The notes beneath the pieces are model-generated. The model saw only the letters and a list, made by a program, of their open reading frames with translations. It searched no databases and was not told where the DNA came from. Positions 48,108 through 58,620 of a DNA stretch of 64,000 nucleotides are shown in pieces. The translations under genes were made by a program, and so were the position numbers. The stretch covers positions 1 to 64,000 of the forward strand of contig CAIWTJ010000096.1 in assembly GCA_903915535.1 (NCBI GenBank). The letters run 5' to 3'. The stretch's first letter is position 1, and every line of letters begins with the position of its first letter. Origin of the DNA: Enhydrobacter aerosaccus (lineage in GTDB: Bacteria > Pseudomonadota > Alphaproteobacteria > Reyranellales > Reyranellaceae).

Positions 48108-50382
48108 ACCGCTAGCGCTCGCCCTGCTTTCGGTCTTGGCCACCGCTGACGCGATCGCCCAGACCTCGCCGTCGGCCGACACGACCCTGCCGCCAGTCAT
48201 CGTGACCGCGCCGGCGCCGGGTCCGCAGGTGCCGCCGGTTTCCCCCGTCGTCGACCGCTATGCCCTGCCGAACACTCGCGAGAGCGTCGACCAGAAGAAG
48301 ATCGAGGACACGACCAATATCGTGGACGTCGAAGACGCCGCCAAATACCTGCCCAGCATCTTCGTGCGAAAGCGCAACTACGGCGACACGCAGCCCACCT
48401 TCCAGACGCGCATGTGGGGCATCAATTCGAGCGCGCGCAATCTCGTCTATGTCGACGACGTCCCGATCTCGGCGCTGATCTCGAACAACAACACCAACGG
48501 CGCCCCGCGCTGGGGCCTGGTCTCGCCGGAGCAGATCAAGGGCCTGGATATGCTCTACGGACCCTTCGCGGCCGAGTATCCCGGCAATTCGATGGGCGGT
48601 GTGCTTCAGATCACCACGCGCCAGCCGGATAAGCTCGAGGTCACGGCCAAGCAGACCGAGGCGTTCCAGACCTTCAGCATGTACAACACGGCGGGCACCT
48701 ATTCGACGTCGAACTCGGCCGCGACGATCGGCGACAAGGTCGGCAAGCTGTCTTTCTTCCTGTCGGCGAACCGGCAGGAAAGCTTCAGCCAGCCGCTGCA
48801 GTTCGTCACCAACACGACCATGGTGGCGGGCGTCAACGGTTTCATCCCCGCCTACAACAAGACCGGCGGCCAGGCCAATGTCGTTGGCGCCGGCGGCCTG
48901 CTGCACACGATCCAGAACAACTACATGGCCAAGGCTTCGGTCGACCTCACCGACTGGCTGACCGCCACCTATCAGGTGAGCTACTGGGAGAACAACCAGA
49001 TCTCGACGGTGCAGAGCTACCTCACCGGCACCAACGGCCAGCCGACCTTCGCCGGCATTTCGGGCTTCGCCAGCAACACGTCGAACTGGACGCAACAGCA
49101 CCTGGCGAACATCCTCTCGCTCAAGACCGATACCGGCGGCAACTGGGACGCGGAGCTGATCGCGACGCGCTACGACTATCTGACGGACATCCAGCGCACG
49201 CCGGCCAACGTGATCGCGGGCAACGGCACCAACTACACGACCAACGGCACCTTCGCGCGCCTCGACGGCACGGGTTGGGACACCGAGGACGCGAAGGCGA
49301 TCTGGCGCCCCACCGGACCGAAGGGCGAGCATGAGGTGAGCTTCGGCGCCCATCACGACAAGTACACGCTCAACAATCCGACCTTCAATGCCCCCAACTG
49401 GCAAGTCGGGCCGGACTACGGCAACGGCACAACATTTTCACAAGGCCTGGGCAAGACCGAGACTTGGGCGTTGTGGGTTCAGGACGCCTACAAGATCACG
49501 CCCGAGATCAAGCTGACGCTCGGTCTGCGCGGCGAGACCTGGAAGGCCTATGGCGGCTTCAATCAGTCGGGCACGGTCTCGGCGTTCCAGCCCGAGCTGT
49601 CGGCCTCCAAACTGTCGCCCAAGGCCACGCTCTCCTGGCAGTTCCTGCCCGAATGGAACGCCAAGCTGTCGTTCGGCGAGGCCAATCGTTTCCCAACCGT
49701 GGCGGAGCTCTACCAGGCGATCACGACCGGCGTGACCGTCACGATTCCCAATCCCAATCTGGTGCCCGAGACCGCCATGTCCTTCGAAGCGGCGATCGAG
49801 CGCCAGGACAAATACTCGCGCGTGCGCCTGTCGCTGTTCGAAGAGGACACGCAGAACGCGATCCTGTCGCAGACCGTCGTGCTCAACAACAGCTTCGTGA
49901 CGTCGTTCCAGAACGTCGACCTCGTCCGCAACCGCGGCTTCGAACTCGTGGGCGAGTTGAAGGACGTGCTGATCCCCGGGCTCAGCCTGTCCAACAGCGT
50001 CACCTACGTCGATTCGAGGATCGTCTCCAACCCTGGCTTCACGAGTGCCGCCGGCACGACCTCCACCGGCATGCGTGCGCCCTACGTCCCCGACTGGCGC
50101 GATACGTTACAGGCGATCTACCGGCCGAACGAGGATCTCTCCCTCTCGGCGTCGGCGCGCTGGCAGGGCAAGATGTACTCGACCCTGGACAACAGCGACC
50201 TGATCAACAGCGTGAACGGCGCCTTCGATCCCTTCTTCCTGGTCGATCTGCATGCGCGCTATCAGTTCATGAACGCCCTGTCGGCCGAGGTCGGTGTCGA
50301 TAACCTGACCGACTTCAAGTACTTCGAGTTCCATCCGTTCCCGGGCAGGACTTTCGTCGCCAGCCTGAAGGCCCGGTTTTGA
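48097..50382 (+). CDS. TonB-dependent receptor
   Basis: Plug domain (LPSIFVRKRNYGDTQPTFQTRMWGINSSARNLVYVDDVPISAL), terminal ...FPGRTFVASLKARF. Confidence 0.92.
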   Translation: MRTRPLALALLSVLATADAIAQTSPSADTTLPPVIVTAPAPGPQVPPVSPVVDRYALPNTRESVDQKKIEDTTNIVDVEDAAKYLPSIFVRKRNYGDTQPTFQTRMWGINSSARNLVYVDDVPISALISNNNTNGAPRWGLVSPEQIKGLDMLYGPFAAEYPGNSMGGVLQITTRQPDKLEVTAKQTEAFQTFSMYNTAGTYSTSNSAATIGDKVGKLSFFLSANRQESFSQPLQFVTNTTMVAGVNGFIPAYNKTGGQANVVGAGGLLHTIQNNYMAKASVDLTDWLTATYQVSYWENNQISTVQSYLTGTNGQPTFAGISGFASNTSNWTQQHLANILSLKTDTGGNWDAELIATRYDYLTDIQRTPANVIAGNGTNYTTNGTFARLDGTGWDTEDAKAIWRPTGPKGEHEVSFGAHHDKYTLNNPTFNAPNWQVGPDYGNGTTFSQGLGKTETWALWVQDAYKITPEIKLTLGLRGETWKAYGGFNQSGTVSAFQPELSASKLSPKATLSWQFLPEWNAKLSFGEANRFPTVAELYQAITTGVTVTIPNPNLVPETAMSFEAAIERQDKYSRVRLSLFEEDTQNAILSQTVVLNNSFVTSFQNVDLVRNRGFELVGELKDVLIPGLSLSNSVTYVDSRIVSNPGFTSAAGTTSTGMRAPYVPDWRDTLQAIYRPNEDLSLSASARWQGKMYSTLDNSDLINSVNGAFDPFFLVDLHARYQFMNALSAEVGVDNLTDFKYFEFHPFPGRTFVASLKARF

Positions 50383-50392
50383 GGAGATCGAC

Positions 50393-50863
50393 ATGAAATC
50401 CGTTCGCCTGTCTCTGGGCCTTCTTCTCTGTCTGCTTCCGGGCCTCGCCGTGGCGGACGACTACAAGCTCGGCCAGCTCGAGATCAGCCAGCCGTGGGCG
50501 CGCGCCACCGCTCCCACGGCGCCCGCGGGCGGCGGCTTTCTCACGATCGCCAACCGGGGCACGGCGACGGATCGGCTGATCGCCGTACGCACATCGGTCG
50601 CCGAACAGGCGCAGATTCACGAGATGAAGATGGACGGCAACGTGATGCGCATGCGCGAACTCGAGCACGGCCTCGAAATTCCGGCGGGCGCCACCGTGAC
50701 CCTGGCACCCGGCGGCTTTCACCTGATGCTGATGGGCCTCAAGAAGCCCCTCACCAAGGACACGCGCGTGCCGCTCACCCTGGTGTTCGAGAAGGCAGGC
50801 TCGATCGACGTCGAACTGGCCATCGAAGCCATGGGCGCGACCTCGCGCGCCCATGGCATGTGA
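50393..50863 (+). CDS. PCuAC-family periplasmic copper chaperone
   Basis: IHEMKMDGNVMRMRELEHGLEIPAGATVTLAPGGFHLMLMGLKKPL (H-x-M ... H-x-M). Confidence 0.92.
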   Translation: MKSVRLSLGLLLCLLPGLAVADDYKLGQLEISQPWARATAPTAPAGGGFLTIANRGTATDRLIAVRTSVAEQAQIHEMKMDGNVMRMRELEHGLEIPAGATVTLAPGGFHLMLMGLKKPLTKDTRVPLTLVFEKAGSIDVELAIEAMGATSRAHGM

Positions 50864-50872
50864 CGGACTCTG

Positions 50873-51259
50873 CTAGAGCAGCTGCAACGCGATGATGATC
50901 ATGCCGACGACCGACACGGCCCACGACACGGTGCGCAGCCACGGAATGCCCGCAAGATAAATGACCGAATAGGCGACACGCGCCCAGAAGAAGGTCATCG
51001 CCCCCATCGCCGTCATGGCGTTGGCCTTGTTCGCCGCCACCGCGATCAGCACCAGCGGGATGAACAGGATCATGTTCTCGACCATGTTCAGGTGCGCACG
51101 CTTGGCGCGGCCCGCCATGCCGGACATTTCGCCCAGACCCTCGCGGTTGCCCGCGAGCGCAGGCAAGCCGACCGAGAAGTTGGCGAGGGTCGCGGCCACA
51201 AGAACCTGCACAAAGGTCAGGATCGTCGAAAACAGAAGATACTTGAGATCTGGGCTCAT
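50873..51259 (-). CDS. MAPEG-family membrane protein
   Basis: GNREGLGEMSGMAGRAKRAHLNMVENMILFIPLVLIA. Confidence 0.9.
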   Translation of the reverse strand: MSPDLKYLLFSTILTFVQVLVAATLANFSVGLPALAGNREGLGEMSGMAGRAKRAHLNMVENMILFIPLVLIAVAANKANAMTAMGAMTFFWARVAYSVIYLAGIPWLRTVSWAVSVVGMIIIALQLL

Positions 51260-51271
51260 CTTTTCTCTCCC

Positions 51272-51910
51272 CTACTTGGTTCCGAACAGGCGGTCGCCTG
51301 CGTCGCCCAAGCCGGGAACAATATACCCGTGATCGTTGAGTTTCGCATCGACGGCGGCTGTGAATACCGGCACGTCGGGATGGACTTCGGCAAAGGCGCG
51401 CGCGCCGGTCTCGGCCGCCAGGATGCAGATGAACCGGATGCGCCGTGCGCCCGTTTCCTTCAGGCGATCGACCGCGGCGATCGCTGAATGCGCGGTCGCC
51501 AGCATCGGATCGCAGACGATCACGTCACGGTCGGTGACGTCGCCGGGCAGCTTGAAGTAATACTCCACCGCCTGCAGTGTCTTGGGATCGCGATAGAGGC
51601 CGACGTGGCCCATGCGGGCAAGCGGCACGAGATCGAGAATGCCCTCGGCGAGGCCAAGCCCCGCGCGCAGGATGGGCACGATCACCAGTTTCTTGCCGTC
51701 GAGGATCGGCGCGGTCATCGCCTCGATCGGCGTCTCGATCTGCGCGGTACCCAGCGGCAGGTCCTTGGTGGCGTCGTAGCCCAGCAGCAGGCCGATCTCG
51801 CGCAACAGCCGGCGGAAGTTCGCGCTCGACGTCGTCTTGTCGCGCATCTTGGTGAGCTTGTGCTGCACCAGCGGGTGCGTCACGACGTGGATCGAATGCG
51901 GTAATGACAT
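51272..51910 (-). CDS. upp: Uracil phosphoribosyltransferase
   Basis: [32 protein letters not shown]...[15 protein letters not shown]...[12 protein letters not shown]. Confidence 0.94.
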   Translation of the reverse strand: MSLPHSIHVVTHPLVQHKLTKMRDKTTSSANFRRLLREIGLLLGYDATKDLPLGTAQIETPIEAMTAPILDGKKLVIVPILRAGLGLAEGILDLVPLARMGHVGLYRDPKTLQAVEYYFKLPGDVTDRDVIVCDPMLATAHSAIAAVDRLKETGARRIRFICILAAETGARAFAEVHPDVPVFTAAVDAKLNDHGYIVPGLGDAGDRLFGTK

Positions 51911-51947
51911 GACGGGCTTCCTTCTATTCCTCGAATATAAACTTAGC

Positions 51948-52034
51948 CCGTCACCCTGAGCGAAGCGAAGCGAAGTCGAAGGGTCTCTTGTGTACGCACG
52001 AAAAGAGATCCCTCGGCTGCGCTCGGGATGACGG
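51948..52034. repeat. REP-like imperfect inverted repeat related to the 13054-13123 element
   Basis: gtcaccctgagcgaagcg...gggtctctt / ...gagatccctcggctgcgctcgggatgac. Confidence 0.75.
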
Positions 52035-52044
52035 GAACAACCCC

Positions 52045-53198
52045 TCAGAAAACAGTGCCGTCGCTCGCGACGGAAATCGGCGGACCGCCGCCCGGCCGGC
52101 GTTCGGCCGCGAGCACGCGGCCGGCGAACCAGGTGCCCGCCTCCAGGACTTTGACCAGCGGCAGATGCTCGGCGTCCATGCCGAGATGCAGCCGCACATG
52201 CTGGCCGATCCGGTCGAGCAGCGCCACGGTGAGCGCGCGCCATTCGACGATCGCCTCGTCGCCCGGCGCGAACGTTGCCGTCAGCAGCGACGACTGCTTG
52301 GGCCGCAGCGCGCCCGCGTCCACCAGCAATCCGCCGTTGCGGTATTCCGGCAGGCCGGTCAGCGCATCGAGATCGACGACCTTGAGACCTGCGCCCTCGA
52401 TCGGCTCGACCAGCGAATAGGACATCCATTGCGACAGCTTGTGGAACGGCACGAGCCCGATGACGGGATGCTCCCACACATCGCCCAACGGCGAGGGCCA
52501 GATCGGCGAGAGCTTGTCGAGCACGGCCGCCAGGATCGACGACGCTTTGACATCGCCACTTTTCGCCACGATATCGAACAACGCGCCCGGACGATCGAGG
52601 CCGATGCTGCCCAGTTTCTGCAGCAGGCCGGCGCGGCCTTCGAGCCCGGTCATCGGATTGTGCGCCTTCACCTGGAAGCCGAGCGCGATATCCATCGGCG
52701 TGAGGCTGGCCAGCCGCTCGGCATCGACGCGCAGCGGATCGCCCTTGGCGTCACGGCTGAACAGGCCATTGGCGAACATGTGGAAGCTCGCGACGCCCAA
52801 TCCCTCGGAGCGCGCGTAGGTCTCGTTCGTCCCGGGCTCGCGATAGCGCCAGTCGGGACCCGCGCCCGCATCGAGCAATACGGATACGACCGCTAGGTCC
52901 ATGCGCCGGCGCGCGATTTCTTCTTTCGGGAGCGATGCGAGCCGGGGCGCCAGCGCCGCCCAGCGATCGCGACCGCCCGCCTCGAAATGGCGCCAGCGCG
53001 AATGGAACGGGATCGCCGCGGGATCGGCGAAGCGCTTGCGCGTGACGTCGAGCGTCGCCTGCACCGCGGCCTCGAGGCCGTTGCCATCGACCGAGAACCA
53101 GTTCGACCGGCCGTCCTCGACATATTTCAGCATCCGCTCCGCCCGCTCGCGGATCGCCACGGGCGTGCGCAGGTATTGGAGATCACCGGGAAGGACGT

Positions 53199-53202
<4 letters not shown>
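52045..53202 (-). CDS. URC4/Urg3 family (DUF1688) protein
   Basis: [68 protein letters not shown]. Confidence 0.9.
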
Positions 53203-54431
<1,229 letters not shown>

Positions 54432-54518
54432 TGTGCTTTCCAGATGCCAAACGCCGGGAAAGCGAGGCATTCTAGGGCCTGTGGATGACAATGGGAAGAC
54501 CGGAACAAAGCGCGTCTG

Positions 54519-55079
54519 ATGCGAGTCCGTCACATATTTTCTGCGATTTTCGTGCTTTTCGCCCTGCCAGTGTGTGCGGCCAAGGCCGAGTCGCCGGCCG
54601 CCGTCTTCGCCCGATACGATATGCTGGGAACATGGGCTGGCGACTGCAACAGGCCGCCCAGTCCGAGCAACATGTTCACAATCAACTCGTCCACGGCCGA
54701 TGGCCTTGTCAAAATTCAATATGACTACGGCGACGGTGTACCGCCGCGCATCTCGATCACCGACAGCGCCCAAGCATTGACCCATACCACGCTGAAAATG
54801 CAGGTGAGATACGACGACACGAGATGGGGCCCTGCGAACGGCTTAATCTACATCTTCGTGATCGAAGTGACCGAGGGTCGCTCGCATGCTTTGCAGTCGA
54901 CGCGAAGCGACGGCGTGATCGTGATCAAAGATGGAAAATCCACGGTGCCCGGCCAGCAGACCCTGCCTATCCACAAATGCTCAGGAGGACGACCCAATGC
55001 CCGACCTTTTCCCGACGACCGAGGAAGCCGCCCAAGACCAGACGCGCGAGATCGGCATCGTCAATCATCTCGGCCCTGA
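54519..55079 (+). CDS. Hypothetical secreted protein
   Basis: Signal peptide then FARYDMLGTWAGDCNRPPSPSNMFTINSS...; the 3' end overlaps the cupin gene. Confidence 0.55.
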   Translation: MRVRHIFSAIFVLFALPVCAAKAESPAAVFARYDMLGTWAGDCNRPPSPSNMFTINSSTADGLVKIQYDYGDGVPPRISITDSAQALTHTTLKMQVRYDDTRWGPANGLIYIFVIEVTEGRSHALQSTRSDGVIVIKDGKSTVPGQQTLPIHKCSGGRPNARPFPDDRGSRPRPDARDRHRQSSRP

Positions 55080-55419
55080 CTCCTTCAAGCCCGACGGGCT
55101 GCGGCCGTTCTTCGAGTATCGCAAGCTCGGGATCGAGGAGCTGACCGGCGGCCGGGTCGGTGCGCACGTGATCCGCGCCAAGCCTGGCATGCATGCCGAC
55201 GCGCCGCGCCACACGCATACGCTCGATTTCCAGTTCGTCTATGTGCTGAAGGGCTGGGCGATCTTCGACTACGAAGGCTATGGCGAGCACAAGCTCGTGG
55301 CGGGCTCGACGGTCTATCAGCCGCCCGGGATCAAGCACAAGGAGATCGCGCACTCCGACGATTTCGAAGTGCTGGAGATCACGCTGCCGGCGGAGTTCGA
55401 GACCAGGACGGCGGAATAG
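54997..55419 (+). CDS. Cupin-domain protein
   Basis: HAPRHTHTLDFQFVYVLKGWAIFDYEGYGEHKLVAGSTVYQPPGIKH-type cupin motifs. Confidence 0.88.
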   Translation: MPDLFPTTEEAAQDQTREIGIVNHLGPDSFKPDGLRPFFEYRKLGIEELTGGRVGAHVIRAKPGMHADAPRHTHTLDFQFVYVLKGWAIFDYEGYGEHKLVAGSTVYQPPGIKHKEIAHSDDFEVLEITLPAEFETRTAE

Positions 55420-55432
55420 CGCTCCCTCTTTC

Positions 55433-56809
55433 ATGCCCACGGCCACCGATCCGCTGCTGCTGCTGAACACGATTCTCGAGGGAATCGGCCAACCGCTCTA
55501 CGTTGTCGACCGCGACTGGCGCTTCGTCTTCTACAACGGCGCCGCCGCGCGCTACTTCGGCCGTCCCGCGTCGGAAATACTGGGGCGCACGCTGTGGGAT
55601 GCCTTCTCGGACCGCGACAGCGAGCGCGGCCGCATGCTCGCCGAAGCGATGGAGCAGCGCAAAAGGGTGAGCGGCGAGGCGGTATCGCTGATCGGCGGCA
55701 ACATCGTCTCCTATTCGATCTTTCCCGTGGGCGAGGGGCTGGGCGTGATGTTCTACGACGTCTCCGCCCGCCGCCGCGCCGAGGCCGACAGGGACGCCGC
55801 GGAAGCCGCCCTGCGCAAGCGCACGGTCGAGCTCGAGACCATCCTCGAGACCGTTCCGACCGCGGTCTGGTTCACCAACGATCGCGACGCCCGCCAGCTG
55901 GTCGCCAACCCGCGGGCGCAGGAGCTGCTGCGGACGCCCGGCCGCATTGCCGCGACGTTGAGCGCGCCCGCGAGCGAGCGGCCTACCTACCGGTTCTTCC
56001 GCAACGGCGTCGAGGCGGCACCCGAGACGCTGCCGATGCAGCGCGCGGCACGCGGCGAGGAAGTTTTGCCCGAGACCATCGAGGTGCGCTTCGCCGACGG
56101 CGAACGGCGCATCCTGCTGATGCGGGCGGCCTCGCTGCGCGACGCCGAAGGCACGGCGCAGGGCGCGGTCTGCGCCGCGGCCGACGTGACCGAGCGGCAC
56201 CGTTACGAGGACCATCTCAAGCTTCTGGTCAACGAGCTCAACCATCGGGTCAAGAACACGCTGGCCATCGTGCAGTCGATCGCCGCCCTCACCCTCAAGG
56301 ACACGGACGCCAGCGTGCGCGCCGACCTCGAGCAGCGGCTGCTCGCGCTGGGCGGCGTGCACAACCTGCTGACCGATGCGAACTGGGACGGGGCGCGGCT
56401 GATGGCGCTGGCCCAGACGTCGCTGAAGGCCCATCTCGGCGGGCTGCGCGAGCGCATCTCCTTCGCGGGCGAGGACTTCCGCATCCGGCCGAAGAGTGCC
56501 GTCGCCGTCTCGATCGCGCTGCACGAGCTGGGCACCAACGCGGCGAAATACGGCGCGCTGTCGAGCGAGCGCGGGTCGGTGGCGGTGCGCTGGACGATCA
56601 CCGGCGGCCGCTTCCGCCTGACGTGGGAGGAGATCGGCGGTCCGGCGGTCCATCCGCCCACCCGCAAGGGCTTCGGCTCGCGCATGATCGAGCGCGCGCT
56701 CGCCGTCGAGCTGCAGGGCAGCGTGAAGATCGACTACCGGCCGGGCGGCGTGGTCTGCACCGTCGACGCGCCGCTCGACGTCATTCAGGAAGGGACTCCA
56801 CGGTTGTGA
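55433..56809 (+). CDS. PAS-domain HWE-family sensor histidine kinase
   Basis: NELNHRVKNTLAIVQSIAALTL HWE H-box; RLTWEEIGGP; KGFGSRMIERAL. Confidence 0.92.
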   Translation: MPTATDPLLLLNTILEGIGQPLYVVDRDWRFVFYNGAAARYFGRPASEILGRTLWDAFSDRDSERGRMLAEAMEQRKRVSGEAVSLIGGNIVSYSIFPVGEGLGVMFYDVSARRRAEADRDAAEAALRKRTVELETILETVPTAVWFTNDRDARQLVANPRAQELLRTPGRIAATLSAPASERPTYRFFRNGVEAAPETLPMQRAARGEEVLPETIEVRFADGERRILLMRAASLRDAEGTAQGAVCAAADVTERHRYEDHLKLLVNELNHRVKNTLAIVQSIAALTLKDTDASVRADLEQRLLALGGVHNLLTDANWDGARLMALAQTSLKAHLGGLRERISFAGEDFRIRPKSAVAVSIALHELGTNAAKYGALSSERGSVAVRWTITGGRFRLTWEEIGGPAVHPPTRKGFGSRMIERALAVELQGSVKIDYRPGGVVCTVDAPLDVIQEGTPRL

Positions 56810-57147
56810 AGAAGCGTGTGCTGATCGTGGAGGACGAGGGGCTGATCTCCATGCTTCTCGAAGAGCTGATGGAGCGCATGGGCTACGAGGTCGTGGCCGT
56901 CTCGTCGACCGTGGAAGAGGCGCTGGAACTCGCGCGCACCGTTTCCGTCGACTTCGCCATGCTCGACATCAATCTCAACGGCAAGGAGAGCTTCCCGGTC
57001 GCCGCCGTGCTGCGCGGGCGCGGCATCCCGTTCCTCTTCGCCACCGGGTACGGCGACAGTGCGTTGGCGAGCGAGTTTTCCGACGTGCTCGTGGTCGAGA
57101 AGCCGTTCAGCCGCGACGCCCTGCGCCAGGCTCTCGAAAAGCTCTGA
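56806..57147 (+). CDS. Single-domain response regulator
   Basis: VKKRVLIVEDEGLISMLLEELMERMGYEVV...FAMLDINLNGK...FLFATGYGD...VVEKPFS; GTG start overlaps the kinase stop. Confidence 0.92.
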   Translation: MKKRVLIVEDEGLISMLLEELMERMGYEVVAVSSTVEEALELARTVSVDFAMLDINLNGKESFPVAAVLRGRGIPFLFATGYGDSALASEFSDVLVVEKPFSRDALRQALEKL

Positions 57148-57153
57148 TCGGCC

Positions 57154-57447
57154 CTACGCGACGTAGCCCGCGTGGATGCCGAGCGCCACGATCAGCACGG
57201 CGAGCAGGATGACGAACAGCCGAGGCAGACGGCGGCGCAGCGTCTGCCGCAGCATCGCCAGCCCGACCACGATGAAGGCCAGCCCCATGCCCGCGTCGAC
57301 GACGCCGTTGGGTACGTGATAGGCGGCATCGAAGCCGCCCTGGCGGAAGCCCGCCGCCATGTTGCGCAGGCCGTACGCCAGCGCGCCGCCGCCCACGATC
57401 AGCAGCAGCAACCCGACGAAGAAATTGATCTGTCGCAGCGGACGCAT
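57154..57447 (-). CDS. Small membrane protein
   Basis: 97 aa, two to three TM segments. Confidence 0.55.
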   Translation of the reverse strand: MRPLRQINFFVGLLLLIVGGGALAYGLRNMAAGFRQGGFDAAYHVPNGVVDAGMGLAFIVVGLAMLRQTLRRRLPRLFVILLAVLIVALGIHAGYVA

Positions 57448-57522
57448 GGCGCCACGATGCGATTCTCCGGCGCGGCGGGCAAGCCCGTTCGTCCAGCCCT
57501 GTCCCGGTTCAGCGGCCCCGGT

Positions 57523-58365
57523 TCACCGTCTGTGCGCGATCGCCACGAGGCGGCCCCGTTGTTGCACGATCCCCTGCTCGGTGGCGATGCCGGCCAGACG
57601 TCGCAGGATTGTCACCCGCGCGCGGTAGACGAGATCGGTCGGCAGGTGGCCCAGGAAATTGCCGAACGACGACGCCTCGAGGAAGCGCACGGCCTGCTCG
57701 GCGGTGGCGTAGTTCTGCTCGACCGGGCGGACGTCGATCAGGCTGGGCGCAAAGCCCGTCATCTCGAACAGCGCGCGCATCTCCTCGGCATCGACCTTGA
57801 AGGTGAGGCTTTCGCGCGCGCGCGGATAACGGTCGAACGGCGGCTCCGACAGCACCGCCGACACGATCTCCTGCATCGGCAGCCGCGGGCCCTTGGCGAC
57901 CGTGCTGATGCCGATCCGGCCGGCCGGCCGCAGCAGCCGCCAGAAGGTGAGCAGTGCCGGCGTCTTGTCGGGCAGCCAGTGGAACACCGAATTGGCCACG
58001 ATCACGTCGTAGCTCTGGTCGCGCAGGTGGGCGAGATCGTAGACGTCGCTCACCTCGAACGAGAGGTTGCTGCGGTTGCGCGCGCGGTCGAGCGCGATGT
58101 GGATGCGCGACGGCAGCGGATCGATGCCGTGCACGCGGCCCGAGGGGCCGACGACCTCCGCGATGTGGTGGGCCAGCAGCCCGGTGCCGGAGCCGATGTC
58201 GAGCACGCGCTCGCCCGGCCGGATGCCGAGATCCGCCACGAGCTGCTTGCCGAATTCGAACTGTCGCGTGGCGCTGATGCGATCGTAGTCGCGGGCCAAC
58301 TCGTCGGTATCGAGATTGAGCTGCGGCGCACCGGGAATCACCCGATAGTTCACCCCCGGTATCAC
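57523..58365 (-). CDS. Class I SAM-dependent methyltransferase
   Basis: GERVLDIGSGTGLLAHHIAEVVGPSGRVHGIDPLPSRI. Confidence 0.9.
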   Translation of the reverse strand: MIPGVNYRVIPGAPQLNLDTDELARDYDRISATRQFEFGKQLVADLGIRPGERVLDIGSGTGLLAHHIAEVVGPSGRVHGIDPLPSRIHIALDRARNRSNLSFEVSDVYDLAHLRDQSYDVIVANSVFHWLPDKTPALLTFWRLLRPAGRIGISTVAKGPRLPMQEIVSAVLSEPPFDRYPRARESLTFKVDAEEMRALFEMTGFAPSLIDVRPVEQNYATAEQAVRFLEASSFGNFLGHLPTDLVYRARVTILRRLAGIATEQGIVQQRGRLVAIAHRR

Positions 58366-58620
58366 TCACGCGCCTCCACCCAAATCCCCGTCTTATCCGG
58401 CAATTATATTCCGATGCGGGTGTACAGCCCATTGCCCGACGCGAATACGTGGTTTGCAGTCGCGGAGTCCGGTGAGGCCGGCCATACCGACTTCACACCA
58501 CGTGATATCTCCACCGTGACGGCCCCCGGCGGCCGGGTGTAGCCTTTCGGCCAACCGGCAAAAAGCCGGCGTTGGCGTACGCGTCAGTAAATAAAAACGA
58601 CCCAGGGAAGGAACTGCGAG

